The notes beneath the pieces are model-generated. The model was not told the DNA's origin, did no database searches, and worked only from the letters and a program-made list of their open reading frames with translations. The position numbers and the translations under genes are program-made. Shown one piece after another: positions 44,340 to 52,636 of a DNA stretch of 64,000 nt (positions are counted from its first letter, which is position 1; every line of letters starts with the position of its first letter). Location of the stretch: positions 186,001 to 250,000 of the forward strand of contig CANMCO010000006.1 in the NCBI GenBank assembly GCA_947496355.1, in the 5' to 3' direction. The DNA is from an uncultured Aquimarina sp. (lineage in GTDB: Bacteria > Bacteroidota > Bacteroidia > Flavobacteriales > Flavobacteriaceae).

Positions 44340-45548
44340 TTAGTTAAACATCAATTGATCATGATAAATGATCTTATCCATTATAAATTCATACACCCGA
44401 TTACTTATATCTTCTTCACTTTCATTCATCTTTAAACTTTTTAAGTAGTCCACCACCTCTAGCATTGTTGTCGACTCTTCAAAAACAGGTAGTACTTTTG
44501 CCAAACCTTCTAGCAATATCTTATCTCCTGTGATTTTATTTTTTATATAATCTTCTCCCACAACCTGACTTGGACTTAAAATTATTGGGGTATTAATGAT
44601 CTCAGAAAAAGTACTGCTTTCTAAAACGGAATACGCTTTAAAACGGCGTTCAAGTTGATCTGTTTTTTGTTCTAAAATATTGACCAATTCAAGCTTCTTG
44701 GCATATCGATTATACGCATCAGGAAAGTGATATGCAAGTCTAGATTCTAATTGTACTATAGTGTATGGGTTTCTTTTTGAGAATCCAAGAGCATGAACAT
44801 ACCTAGATTTTTGCGGTAAAACATGCCATTTAAGCACTTCAGTAAATATTTGATCGACATTATCAAAAAGAGGGCTAATTTGTTTTTTATCAAACAAACA
44901 ATAATAGATATATTGATCTATTAGTAACGTTAATTCAGAATTATCGATCTTATGAATACAATCTTTATTGACATTGACAAAATTGAAAACTTCTTCAGCT
45001 ATTTCATGAATACGTTTTAGATCATTCCCGCCTATTACTCCAGCATTAATACTAATTAAATCTTCTTTAGGGTTTCGTTTAAAATAAGTAGGACAAAAAT
45101 CCAATTTATTGACTTCGTCAAGAACGTTATTATAAACATCTAGATTTTTAGTTAGATTTTGACAAATAAGACCTCCTTGCAGTATTTGATGATTTATTTT
45201 TCCGAATAGATACACATCACTATCTATATGAAGAAAAGGCTCATTTACAAGAGCAAGAGTCTTTGTTTTTCCGATTGTCCATAGATCAGGAGAATATTCT
45301 TTTTCTAAATCATTAAGAGCGACATGTATTTTACTATACGGAAGCTCTAAATCATCAACCAACAACTCTTTTCCATAATTATCTGTATACAGGTCGATCT
45401 TACCATAATGCTTTTTGGCAAGTAAACAACTTAATATCCAACTTAAGTAATGGTATCGTGTGTGAGGCCATCCTCCGGCAAGGCGGTTTCGTTTGTCATC
45501 TTTTTTAGAACGTATAGGGTAGGTCCAAAAACTGTGGATAAGTTTCAT
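44340..45548 (-). CDS. Glycosyltransferase-like protein next to RiPP precursor
   Basis: 402 residues, cytoplasmic. The first 270 residues look like a GT-A fold: MKLIHSFWTYPI start, HYLSWILSCLLAKKHYGKID, a DxD-type motif HIDSDVYLFG (metal/sugar-nucleotide site) and SINAGVIGGNDLKRIHEIAE. Similar Bacteroidota proteins are, as far as I recall, grouped as DUF6734. About 110 C-terminal residues (PIILSPSQVVGEDYIKNKIT onward) form an extra helical domain that I do not recognise. A 50-residue GG-leader peptide gene lies 156 bases upstream on the same strand. Together these suggest glycosylation of that peptide, but no activity is proven. Confidence 0.72.
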   Translation of the reverse strand: MKLIHSFWTYPIRSKKDDKRNRLAGGWPHTRYHYLSWILSCLLAKKHYGKIDLYTDNYGKELLVDDLELPYSKIHVALNDLEKEYSPDLWTIGKTKTLALVNEPFLHIDSDVYLFGKINHQILQGGLICQNLTKNLDVYNNVLDEVNKLDFCPTYFKRNPKEDLISINAGVIGGNDLKRIHEIAEEVFNFVNVNKDCIHKIDNSELTLLIDQYIYYCLFDKKQISPLFDNVDQIFTEVLKWHVLPQKSRYVHALGFSKRNPYTIVQLESRLAYHFPDAYNRYAKKLELVNILEQKTDQLERRFKAYSVLESSTFSEIINTPIILSPSQVVGEDYIKNKITGDKILLEGLAKVLPVFEESTTMLEVVDYLKSLKMNESEEDISNRVYEFIMDKIIYHDQLMFN

Positions 45549-45704
45549 TATAAGGCATATTTAGAGTTTCTAATATCAAAAAATCATGTATTATCATTTT
45601 ATCAAACCGAATAAAACCGGATGAGACAAAAAAAGTGTAATCAAAAGTAAACCTGTTAAGAATACTCTTGAATACACCTTTTTATAAAATGCGATTCATT
45701 TAAA

Positions 45705-45857
45705 TTAATTACAAACCGTAACTAACACTCCTGCACTATTATAATAACTGTAGCATCCTCCACCACTTGGGTGCCAGCATCCTCCTGCAATAGTTTCTGC
45801 TTCTTTTCTAGATAATTCTTTAGTACTAATGTTTTTTAATTTTTCAAATTTTTTCAT
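45705..45857 (-). CDS. GG-leader RiPP/bacteriocin-like precursor peptide
   Basis: A 50-residue peptide: leader MKKFEKLKNISTKELSRKEA then ETIAGG, and a core of about 24 residues starting CWHPSGGGCYSYY and ending VTVCN. The leader has the MKKFEKLxxxSxKELSRxEAxxIxGG pattern of double-glycine natural product precursors. The core has three Cys, three Ser, one Thr and four Tyr, all possible modification sites. The start was chosen because it gives the entire leader. The next gene on the strand is a glycosyltransferase-like enzyme; no GG-peptidase transporter or cyclase is in the window. Confidence 0.8.
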   Translation of the reverse strand: MKKFEKLKNISTKELSRKEAETIAGGCWHPSGGGCYSYYNSAGVLVTVCN

Positions 45858-46169
45858 GTAATTAGGTTTTAAGAAGATTTATATTGAGTAGTAGAACATT
45901 TTTCTATGAGAAAGCAAAACTATTCTACTTACCATCTCTTTAAATGTACGTTATTTCAATAAAATTGGCAAGTAAAATAATAATGCACATAGCACATTTT
46001 GGATAGTTAAAAATTCTATGCAAGCAATTCTAACTCAATAAAATAAAAATTAAAAAAACCTTCTCGAATGATTCTTAATCGCAAAAGCTATAGATAAAAT
46101 AAATTTTTAATTAAATTTTAATAGTTTTTTTCAATTGCTTTTCTATTTTTGTGAACCAAATTGATAAAA
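45858..46169. other. Divergent spacer between RiPP gene and oxyR
   Basis: 312 AT-rich bases. Minus-strand TAGTTTTG (45915-45922) is a candidate -7 box for the peptide gene. Plus-strand TATTTTTG (46144-46151) precedes oxyR by 18 bases. Neither has a good -33 TTG at 17-23 bases. No further gene seen. Confidence 0.45.
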
Positions 46170-47120
46170 ATGACAATCACACAGCTTAAATATGTTCTTG
46201 CTGTTGCAGAACATAAAAACTTTACTAAAGCAGCAGAAAAAACTTTTGTAACTCAGCCAACACTTAGTATGCAAATCCAAAAACTTGAAGAGGAACTGGA
46301 TATACTTATTTTTGATCGAAGTAAAAAGCCCATTGCACTTACAGAAGTTGGAGCCAAGTTGGTAAATCAAGCTCGCAATATTGTTAATGAAAGTGAACGT
46401 ATACAAGATATAGTAGATCAGCAAAAAGGGTTTATTGGAGGCGAATTTAAACTGGGAGTAATCCCAACGGTGATGCCTACACTTCTACCCATGTTTTTAA
46501 ATAATTTTATAAAAAAACACCCAAAAGTTAAACTGAAAATTGAGGAGTTAAATACAGAAACAATTGTAGAGCAACTTTTAGATGGGCATTTGGATGCTGC
46601 AATCGCGGCTACACCTCTAGAAAATGAAAATATTAAAGAACGTGTTTTGTATTATGAACCTTTTGTTGGATACATTCCTTCTACTCATCGATTAAGTCAA
46701 AAGAAAAAGATTGATATTTCAGATTTAGATATTGATGATATGCTCCTTTTAGAAGACGGCCATTGTTTCAGAGATGGTATCATCAATCTATGTAAGACCA
46801 AAAAGAGCTACGAAGAAGATCATTTTCAATTAGAAAGTGGAAGTTTTGAAACCTTGATAAAACTAGCAAATGAAGGTTTGGGTATGACGCTTTTACCCTA
46901 CCTACATACTTTGGATATAAAAAATAGTGAAAAAAGTAATCTCCATTACTTTAATGAGCCTTCTCCCGCACGTGAAGTTAGTCTAATTTTTAACAAAAGT
47001 GAATTGAAAATGCAAATCATAGATGCCTTGCATTCAACAATAGCAGGAGTCGTAAAAGGAGCCATTACATTCCAGAATGTTCAAATTATAAGCCCTCTTA
47101 CAAAAGCAAAAAGCGACTAA
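46170..47120 (+). CDS. oxyR: OxyR peroxide-sensing LysR-type regulator
   Basis: 316 residues from ATG 46170 (TTG 46161 is an in-frame alternative). The N-terminal winged helix-turn-helix is TQLKYVLAVAEHKNFTKAAE plus FVTQPTLSMQIQKLEEEL. The regulatory domain has the redox pair in GHCFRDGIINLC: numbered from ATG 46170 these are C199 and C208, the same positions as in Escherichia coli OxyR. It senses hydrogen peroxide by disulfide formation and activates defence genes. No catalase or peroxiredoxin gene is adjacent. The stop lies in the loop of the terminator at 47108-47133. Confidence 0.93.
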   Translation: MTITQLKYVLAVAEHKNFTKAAEKTFVTQPTLSMQIQKLEEELDILIFDRSKKPIALTEVGAKLVNQARNIVNESERIQDIVDQQKGFIGGEFKLGVIPTVMPTLLPMFLNNFIKKHPKVKLKIEELNTETIVEQLLDGHLDAAIAATPLENENIKERVLYYEPFVGYIPSTHRLSQKKKIDISDLDIDDMLLLEDGHCFRDGIINLCKTKKSYEEDHFQLESGSFETLIKLANEGLGMTLLPYLHTLDIKNSEKSNLHYFNEPSPAREVSLIFNKSELKMQIIDALHSTIAGVVKGAITFQNVQIISPLTKAKSD

Positions 47121-47133
47121 AAAGTCGCTTTTT
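47108..47133. terminator. Bidirectional terminator after oxyR
   Basis: An 11-bp perfect stem (AAAAAGCGACT 47108-47118, AGTCGCTTTTT 47123-47133) closes on a four-base loop; the oxyR stop codon spans the stem end and loop. It serves both oxyR and the convergent small gene. Confidence 0.85.
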
Positions 47134-47136
47134 CTA

Positions 47137-47334
47137 TTATGTTTTTAGATAAATTAAACAAGATTGTAATTCTGGTTGTTTAACTGTCAACGATTGAATC
47201 CAAATCTTTAATTCTTCAATTTCATGTGGAAGTAGTCTGTTTAGTGCTTTTAAAACTTCCTTTGTAAAAAGATTAACATCAAAACTAACTTTTCTAAGTA
47301 CAGTTTTTGTGTAATCAAACATTGCTCTTGCCAT
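47137..47334 (-). CDS. Small conserved protein of unknown function
   Basis: 65 residues, no signal or membrane segment. The sequence opens MARAMFDYTKTVLRKVSFD and continues with LFTKEVLKALNRLLPHEIEE LK as an amphipathic helix pair. I recognise the FDYTKTVLxKVSFDxxLFxKEL pattern from similar short hypothetical proteins in many Flavobacteriaceae. It shares the bidirectional terminator with oxyR. A start at the second Met (residue 5) is also possible. Role unknown. Confidence 0.72.
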   Translation of the reverse strand: MARAMFDYTKTVLRKVSFDVNLFTKEVLKALNRLLPHEIEELKIWIQSLTVKQPELQSCLIYLKT

Positions 47335-47467
47335 ATATTAATAGGGGTTTAGAATGTTAGGTTTAAACAAGTAATTGTAGGAATAGGCTTACATTTTTAA
47401 AGTTGTCTAATGCTAATATATGTAAATAAAACCAATAAAAGAGTTATTTAGCGCTTATTTAACATCA

Positions 47468-48268
47468 TTAAAAACTATTATCGCCATCCAATAAATCTCC
47501 TATTCCACCTAGAATACTACCTTCACCTTTACTTTTTCCTCCACCTCTAGGCGCTAGTGCTAATACTCGATTTGCTAACCTACTAAAAGGTAATGACTGG
47601 ACGTATACAACTCCGGGGCCCGTTAATGTGGCAAAGAACAACCCTTCACCACCAAAGATTGTATTTTTTATTCCTCCAACAAATTCGATATCATAGTTAA
47701 CGTCTTTAGAAAATCCAATAATACAGCCTGTATCAATCTTTAATTTCTGGCCAGGTTGCAGTTCTTTACGAGCTGTTGTCCCTCCTGCATGAACAAATGC
47801 CATACCATCTCCTTCTAACTTTTGCATAATGAATCCTTCACCTCCAAATAATCCCCTTCCTAATTTTCTTGAAAACTCTATTCCTACCGAAACTCCTTTT
47901 GCTGCACACAAAAAGGCGTCTTTTTGGCAAATAAATTTCCCTCCGTAATTCGTAAGATCTATTGGAATAATTTTACCTGGATAAGGAGAAGCAAAACTTA
48001 CTTTCTTCTTACCTCCCACTTGATTATAAAAAGCGGTCATAAACAAACTTTCTCCTGTAAGCAGACGTTTTCCTGCTCCAAAGATTTTTCCCATAACCCC
48101 TTTATCTTTGCCTGAACCATCTCCAAAAATGGTATCCATTTTGATACCATCATCCATCATCATGAAACTCCCTGCTTCTGCAATGACACCTTCCTGTGGA
48201 TCAAGTTCAATCTCCACATATTGCATTTCTTCACCAATTATCTCGTAGTCGATTTCGTGTGCTGTCAT
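47468..48268 (-). CDS. AIM24/TIGR00266 family protein
   Basis: 266 residues. The single TIGR00266 domain covers nearly everything: YEIIGEEMQYVEIELDPQEG, EAGSFMMMDDGIKMDT, then AGKRLLTGESLFMTAFYNQV and repeated GGEG turns in a beta-barrel-like TRAP-type fold, ending in a Gly/Ser-rich tail. It is cytoplasmic without a signal. Homologues include mitochondrial AIM24, but the bacterial function is not established. It lies alone on the minus strand, 98 bases beyond the DUF4442 gene stop. Confidence 0.9.
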   Translation of the reverse strand: MTAHEIDYEIIGEEMQYVEIELDPQEGVIAEAGSFMMMDDGIKMDTIFGDGSGKDKGVMGKIFGAGKRLLTGESLFMTAFYNQVGGKKKVSFASPYPGKIIPIDLTNYGGKFICQKDAFLCAAKGVSVGIEFSRKLGRGLFGGEGFIMQKLEGDGMAFVHAGGTTARKELQPGQKLKIDTGCIIGFSKDVNYDIEFVGGIKNTIFGGEGLFFATLTGPGVVYVQSLPFSRLANRVLALAPRGGGKSKGEGSILGGIGDLLDGDNSF

Positions 48269-48366
48269 TTTTTTACTATTTAATTTATATTGATTAATGA
48301 ATTATTCACTTTATAAGTAAACGCTTTTCACAAAGTGTTACAATTAAATAATTATTAGCACATAAA

Positions 48367-48825
48367 TTATTTGCCTTTTACCTTAACAGTCCATTCAAAA
48401 TTAAAAATTGAAACCACTACTCCTTCTTTATTGGTTCCTACGGATTTCATCCATACTGTTTGTCCTTCTCCGGTTTCAATTGTTTTGTCTATTGCTTTTT
48501 GAACCAACTCGCCATCGTTGCACACAAAAGTTATTCTTCCAGTCGCTTTTTTAGTAAAAGTCGCATTATTATTTGCAACAAGCATTGAAATCTTTTTTCC
48601 ACTATTCTTTATGTAACCAGTTACAAGGGCACCAGTAGTTAACTCAGCTGCCATACCTTGTACTGCCCAAAACATCGAATTAAATGGATTTTGATTTATC
48701 CATCTATGTTTTACTGTAACGGTACAATTTTCTCTATCTATCTGTTTTAATCTTACTCCACATAACCAAGCAGAAGGTAACTTAAGCAATAAGAAGGTAT
48801 TAAGTTTTCTAGGCGTGATATTCAT
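48367..48825 (-). CDS. DUF4442 hotdog-fold protein (thioesterase-like)
   Basis: 152 residues from ATG 48825; ATG 48849 would add eight residues. It shows the DUF4442 pattern KHRWINQNPFNSMFWAVQGM with AAELTTGALV, a one-domain hotdog fold similar to PaaI/YiiD-like thioesterases. A central helix and the terminal beta strands (GVVVSIFNFEWTVKVKGK) complete the fold. The catalytic residue is not evident. A thioesterase role is inferred from the fold only. Confidence 0.83.
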   Translation of the reverse strand: MNITPRKLNTFLLLKLPSAWLCGVRLKQIDRENCTVTVKHRWINQNPFNSMFWAVQGMAAELTTGALVTGYIKNSGKKISMLVANNNATFTKKATGRITFVCNDGELVQKAIDKTIETGEGQTVWMKSVGTNKEGVVVSIFNFEWTVKVKGK

Positions 48826-48918
48826 TGTATATACTTTTAGTTGGTACAATATAAGTAAAAAGAAATGCAGCTCAAAGGATTATAATTTCTTAAATTTATG
48901 TTAAATTATGGTACTATG

Positions 48919-48952
48919 TTTTGCATAATACCTTTTTTTAACCATATATTTG
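48919..48952 (+). promoter_or_regulatory. Flavobacterial promoter for DUF4870 gene
   Basis: TTTTG (48919-48923), 21 bases, then TATATTTG (48945-48952) fits the Bacteroidota consensus TTG-N17-23-TAnnTTTG. It lies 28 bases before the ATG at 48981 and probably drives the DUF4870 gene and perhaps the PadR/PspC genes behind it. It is the best promoter match in the window. Confidence 0.65.
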
Positions 48953-48980
48953 CATAAGAAACTATTATATACTTTTAATA

Positions 48981-49433
48981 ATGTCAGTCAATAATCACAA
49001 AAACATCGCAACATTCATGCACTTAGGAGCATTTTCAAAGTACTTTATCCCTTTTGGAAATTACATCATTCCTATATTGTTATGGACTACAAATAAGGAT
49101 AAATCAGATTTTATAGATCACAATGGTAAAGAAGCTATCAATTTTCAGCTTAGTATCTTACTGTACACAGTGATATTAGGAATGCTTTCGTTTCCTTTTT
49201 TCATTTTCAATGTTTTTGGAGATGCTACGATTACAGATTTATTTCATTTCAATGATATATCCATTAATTTTTCCGATGCAGGAGGATTTAGAACACTAAT
49301 TGGCGCTTCTTTTATAGGAGTTATTGCTTTAGTCGGATTTTTTCTTGAAATAATTTTCGTCATCACAGCAGCTCTAAAGGCCAATAAAGGTGAAACATAT
49401 AAATACCCCTTATGCATACGATTTATAAAATAA
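48981..49433 (+). CDS. DUF4870 membrane protein
   Basis: 150 residues. DUF4870 signature: ATFMHLGAFSKYFIPFGNYI, IPILLWTTNKDKSDFIDHNG and KEAINFQLSILLYTVI. Three or four hydrophobic segments follow (about 14-36, 56-78, 100-128). Inner membrane protein of unknown role, frequently located near PadR/PspC genes as it is here. A 60-base gap separates it from the PadR gene. Confidence 0.88.
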   Translation: MSVNNHKNIATFMHLGAFSKYFIPFGNYIIPILLWTTNKDKSDFIDHNGKEAINFQLSILLYTVILGMLSFPFFIFNVFGDATITDLFHFNDISINFSDAGGFRTLIGASFIGVIALVGFFLEIIFVITAALKANKGETYKYPLCIRFIK

Positions 49434-49493
49434 ACCATTAACCATCAATCATCAATCAAAAAATGAACAGTTTAACTTTTAAAAAATAGTTTT

Positions 49494-49829
49494 ATGAAGA
49501 TCGAAAACACAAAAGCGCAAATGCGCAAAGGTGTTCTGGAATATTGCATACTTTCTATCCTCAAGGACGATGATGCTTATGTAGCTGAAATTTTAGAGAC
49601 CCTTAAAGATGCAAAGATGCTTGTGGTAGAAGGTACTATATATCCCTTACTAACCAGGCTAAAAAATGCTGGATTACTCAATTACCGTTGGGAAGAATCC
49701 ACATCTGGACCACCACGTAAATATTATGGACTAACAGAAACGGGAAAATTGTTTCTAAAAGAATTAAATACCACTTGGGACGAATTACGCAATGCTGTAA
49801 ATCTGGTAACCAAACAAAAAAAGAAGTAA
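49494..49829 (+). CDS. PadR family transcriptional regulator
   Basis: 111 residues. The winged-helix fold of the PadR group shows in LEYCILSILKDDDAYVAEIL, VVEGTIYPLLTRLKNAGLLN (recognition helix and wing) and SGPPRKYYGLTETGKLFLKE. It is a short, C-terminally minimal member (PadR-s1 subgroup) and probably represses its own operon. The PspC-domain gene begins one base after its stop, so it is likely regulated together with it. Confidence 0.93.
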   Translation: MKIENTKAQMRKGVLEYCILSILKDDDAYVAEILETLKDAKMLVVEGTIYPLLTRLKNAGLLNYRWEESTSGPPRKYYGLTETGKLFLKELNTTWDELRNAVNLVTKQKKK

Positions 49830-49830
49830 A

Positions 49831-51582
49831 ATGAACAAGACAGTTAATATAAATTTAGCAGGTATATTTTTTCATATAGATGAAGATGCTTATCTAAAAT
49901 TACAACGCTACTTGGATGCTATAAGACGTTCCTTTACAGACTCACAAGGTAGAGACGAGATTATAGCAGATATTGAAGCTCGTGTAGCAGAATTATTTAG
50001 TGAAAAAATAAAGGATGAAAAACAGGTTATTGGCAATAAAGAAGTAGACGAAGTGATAACCGTTATGGGGCAACCCGAAGATTATAGATTAGATGAAGAA
50101 ATCTTTGAGGATGAACCTAGAACATCTTATCAAAAAACAAAATCTTCAAAACAACTATTTAGAGATACAACAAGCTCATACGTTGGTGGAGTAAGCTCTG
50201 GATTATCCCATTATCTGGGTATAGAACCAATATGGATACGATTAGCATGGATCTTATTTACAATTTTCTCTAGTGGTGCCTTTGTGTTAATCTATATTGC
50301 GTTCTGGATTTTTGTTCCGGAAGCTAAAACAACTGCCGATTTTTTAGCAATGAAAGGAGAAGCAGTAAATATTAGTAATATAGAAAAAAAGATTAAAGAG
50401 GGTTTCGATGGAGTCGCTGACACAGTAAAAAATGTAGACTATCAAAAGTACAGCGACAAAGTAAAAAATAGTTCTACTACTTTTTTCGATGCGCTGGGTG
50501 ATGTATTATTATTCTTTCTAAAGATATTTGTAAAGTTCATAGGAGTTATTCTTATTATTACTGCAGGAATTACCTTAATAAGTCTATTTATTGGACTATT
50601 TACCTTAGGAACTTTTGGATTCATGGATATGCCATGGGTAGAATATTTTGAAGTAGGTAGTCACCCCGAAGTTCCGCTATGGTTAATATCATTATTATCT
50701 TTCCTTGCCGTGGGAATTCCGTTTTTCTTCCTATTTATCCTAGGATTAAAAATACTAATAAACAACCTTAAGTCTATTGGTACTCCGGCAAAACTAGGGT
50801 TATTAGGAGTTTGGATACTTTCATTAATAGGTTTGGGTATTTTAGGAGTTAGACAAGCTACTCTAGAAGCGTACGATGCAGAAGTGATTAGTGAGAAGAA
50901 ACTGCTACCTGTTACAAGTAGCGATACCCTAACCATTAAAATGGAAGGAAATAACAGATATGCGAAACACCTTCATAGAGGAAATAATTATAAAATTAAA
51001 AGAGATCCTCAAGGTAATAAGCTAATCGTTATCAGAGATGTAGAACTGTATATTAAAACCACAAAAAGAGATTCTGTTGTGGGTATAACAATAGAGAAAA
51101 AAGCAGAAGGAAGATCTTATGACGCTGCTGCGCAAAGAGCAGAAGATCTCAAATATAGTTATATACTTGATGGCAACACCTTATTATTGGACGGTTACGC
51201 AATCACCGATTATGCTAGTAAATATAGAGATCAGGAGATTAACGTAGTATTAACCCTTCCCGAAGGAATTACCATTATTGCCGATAACAATACATCTCGA
51301 TATAATAATTCCTGGAAATATGACGATTATAAAATAATTGATGGTAGAGAAGGTGAATATCTAAAGCTAATCGACGGAGAATTTCAATGTGATAACTGCC
51401 CTGAAGAAGATAATGATTGGAAGCACAATGAATGGCAGGATGATGATGATGCAGGCATTAAAATCAGATCAAATGACGACAGTTTCAATTTAAAAATTGA
51501 TGAAGATGGCGTAGAATTAAATAATGAGCCAGTAAAAGTAAAAATAGACGAAGACGGTATAGAAATCAAAACCGATAATTAA
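49831..51582 (+). CDS. PspC domain membrane protein
   Basis: 583 residues. Residues 1-95 form an N-terminal domain (NINLAGIFFHIDEDAYLKLQ; RVAELFSEKIKDE) often found with PadR partners. The PspC domain at about 108-172 has LFRDTTSSYVGGVSSGLSHY and a membrane helix. Three further membrane segments follow (about 225-255, 285-315, 325-345). The C-terminal 230 residues form a periplasmic or cytosolic beta-helical part with an acidic end (DDDAGIKIRSNDD). PspC proteins respond to envelope stress; here it follows PadR, and a GIN-domain gene follows 65 bases on. Confidence 0.88.
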   Translation: MNKTVNINLAGIFFHIDEDAYLKLQRYLDAIRRSFTDSQGRDEIIADIEARVAELFSEKIKDEKQVIGNKEVDEVITVMGQPEDYRLDEEIFEDEPRTSYQKTKSSKQLFRDTTSSYVGGVSSGLSHYLGIEPIWIRLAWILFTIFSSGAFVLIYIAFWIFVPEAKTTADFLAMKGEAVNISNIEKKIKEGFDGVADTVKNVDYQKYSDKVKNSSTTFFDALGDVLLFFLKIFVKFIGVILIITAGITLISLFIGLFTLGTFGFMDMPWVEYFEVGSHPEVPLWLISLLSFLAVGIPFFFLFILGLKILINNLKSIGTPAKLGLLGVWILSLIGLGILGVRQATLEAYDAEVISEKKLLPVTSSDTLTIKMEGNNRYAKHLHRGNNYKIKRDPQGNKLIVIRDVELYIKTTKRDSVVGITIEKKAEGRSYDAAAQRAEDLKYSYILDGNTLLLDGYAITDYASKYRDQEINVVLTLPEGITIIADNNTSRYNNSWKYDDYKIIDGREGEYLKLIDGEFQCDNCPEEDNDWKHNEWQDDDDAGIKIRSNDDSFNLKIDEDGVELNNEPVKVKIDEDGIEIKTDN

Positions 51583-51592
51583 AAATCAATCT

Positions 51593-51610
51593 ATCTGCCG
51601 AAAGGTAGGT
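51593..51610 (+). other. GAAA-capped hairpin between PspC and GIN-domain genes
   Basis: ATCTGCC (51593-51599) and GGTAGGT (51604-51610) form a seven-pair stem with two wobbles closed by a GAAA tetraloop. It lies between PspC and the next gene of the same operon. It may stabilise or divide the transcript; there is no T-run, so I do not call it a terminator. Confidence 0.35.
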
Positions 51611-51647
51611 CAAAAAACGAACAGTTAAATACATAAAAATTAAAATC

Positions 51648-52367
51648 ATGACAACACTAGCTAAAATTTTAGTAACCTTTTGTTTATCCATGGCATGCTG
51701 CTCTTGCAATGTTGTTTTTGACGGGGTCAAAGGTCAAGGAGAAGTAGTAAGTAAAGAAAGAACCATCAACGAAAACTTTGATGCAGTTAAAGCAAGTAGA
51801 GGGTTAGACGTAATTCTTATACGCAATAATGACAGAAAAGTTATTGTAGAAGCCAATAAAAATTTGCACGAACATATAGAAATATATGTAAAGGATAATA
51901 CATTGCACGTCACCTCAGACCAAAATATATATTTGGCAGATGAAAAAAATGTATATGTATCTTATAATAAATTAAACCAACTAAAAGTCAATAGTGGCGC
52001 TAGTATCTCTTCAGAAGAGGCAGTTGTGCAAAAAGATCTTGCTCTTAGTGCTACAAGTGGAGCTGATATTAGATTAAAAATAAAAGCCGAAAATGTAACC
52101 TCCTCTGTAACTAGCGGAGCCATGATTGATTTGCAAGGAAAAGTGAATAACCACAAAGCAAGTGCTACGAGTGGAGCCGATATCCGAGCAGAAGAACTCT
52201 TAAGTTTGGTTTCTGAAGCAAAAGCAACAAGTGGTGCTTCAATCAGGATTCATGCAAAAGAAGAATTTACAGGTAAAGCAACCAGTGGAGCCGATATTCG
52301 TTATTATGGTAAACCTGAGAAAGTGTCTGAAGTCGATAACTCTGGGGGAGATGTAAGAAGACAATAA
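51648..52367 (+). CDS. GIN domain (DUF2807) lipoprotein
   Basis: 239 residues. The N-terminus is a lipoprotein-like signal with a Cys cluster (SMACCSCNVVF). The GIN/DUF2807 beta-helix follows: FDAVKASRGLDVILIRNNDR, then a run of repeated ATSGADIR units (five copies of the SGA pattern between about 115 and 215) characteristic of this family's regular turns. It is the last gene of the PadR/PspC operon, ended by a terminator at 52405. These proteins are envelope-located; the annotation as adhesin-like is not functionally proven. Confidence 0.85.
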   Translation: MTTLAKILVTFCLSMACCSCNVVFDGVKGQGEVVSKERTINENFDAVKASRGLDVILIRNNDRKVIVEANKNLHEHIEIYVKDNTLHVTSDQNIYLADEKNVYVSYNKLNQLKVNSGASISSEEAVVQKDLALSATSGADIRLKIKAENVTSSVTSGAMIDLQGKVNNHKASATSGADIRAEELLSLVSEAKATSGASIRIHAKEEFTGKATSGADIRYYGKPEKVSEVDNSGGDVRRQ

Positions 52368-52404
52368 CCTAATAGTCTAACCAATTTATAGGCCAACCAA
52401 AATT

Positions 52405-52460
52405 AACTGCCTGAAAGCAAAACTAACCAACCAATTAATAGTTTTTCAGGTAGTTTTTTG
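52405..52460 (+). terminator. Terminator after GIN lipoprotein gene
   Basis: AACTGCCTGAAA (52405-52416) pairs with TTTCAGGTAGTT (52444-52455) over 12 positions with one G-T wobble around a 27-base loop, followed by TTTTT. It separates the PadR/PspC operon from the second GIN gene. Confidence 0.75.
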
Positions 52461-52556
52461 TTTCTAAACAAAAGATCGTTTCATAAAACTTAATCAATCA
52501 AAGATAAATAGCATAAAAGCCATTACCGCAACTTTTTTCTAAACAAATAGTCTATT

Positions 52557-52564
52557 TATATTTG
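52557..52564 (+). promoter_or_regulatory. Candidate -7 box for second GIN gene
   Basis: TATATTTG fits TAnnTTTG, 73 bases before the ATG at 52637 and downstream of the preceding terminator. No good TTG is found at the expected upstream spacing. Confidence 0.4.
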
Positions 52565-52636
52565 TAAACAAGTTTTGTATTATAACATACTTAAATGCAA
52601 AATAATCTGTTTATTAAATATAAATTTTATATAAAT

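Noticed and set aside
51593..51610. Terminator between PspC and GIN genes
   Set aside because: No T-run follows the GAAA-capped stem, and both genes look like one operon.
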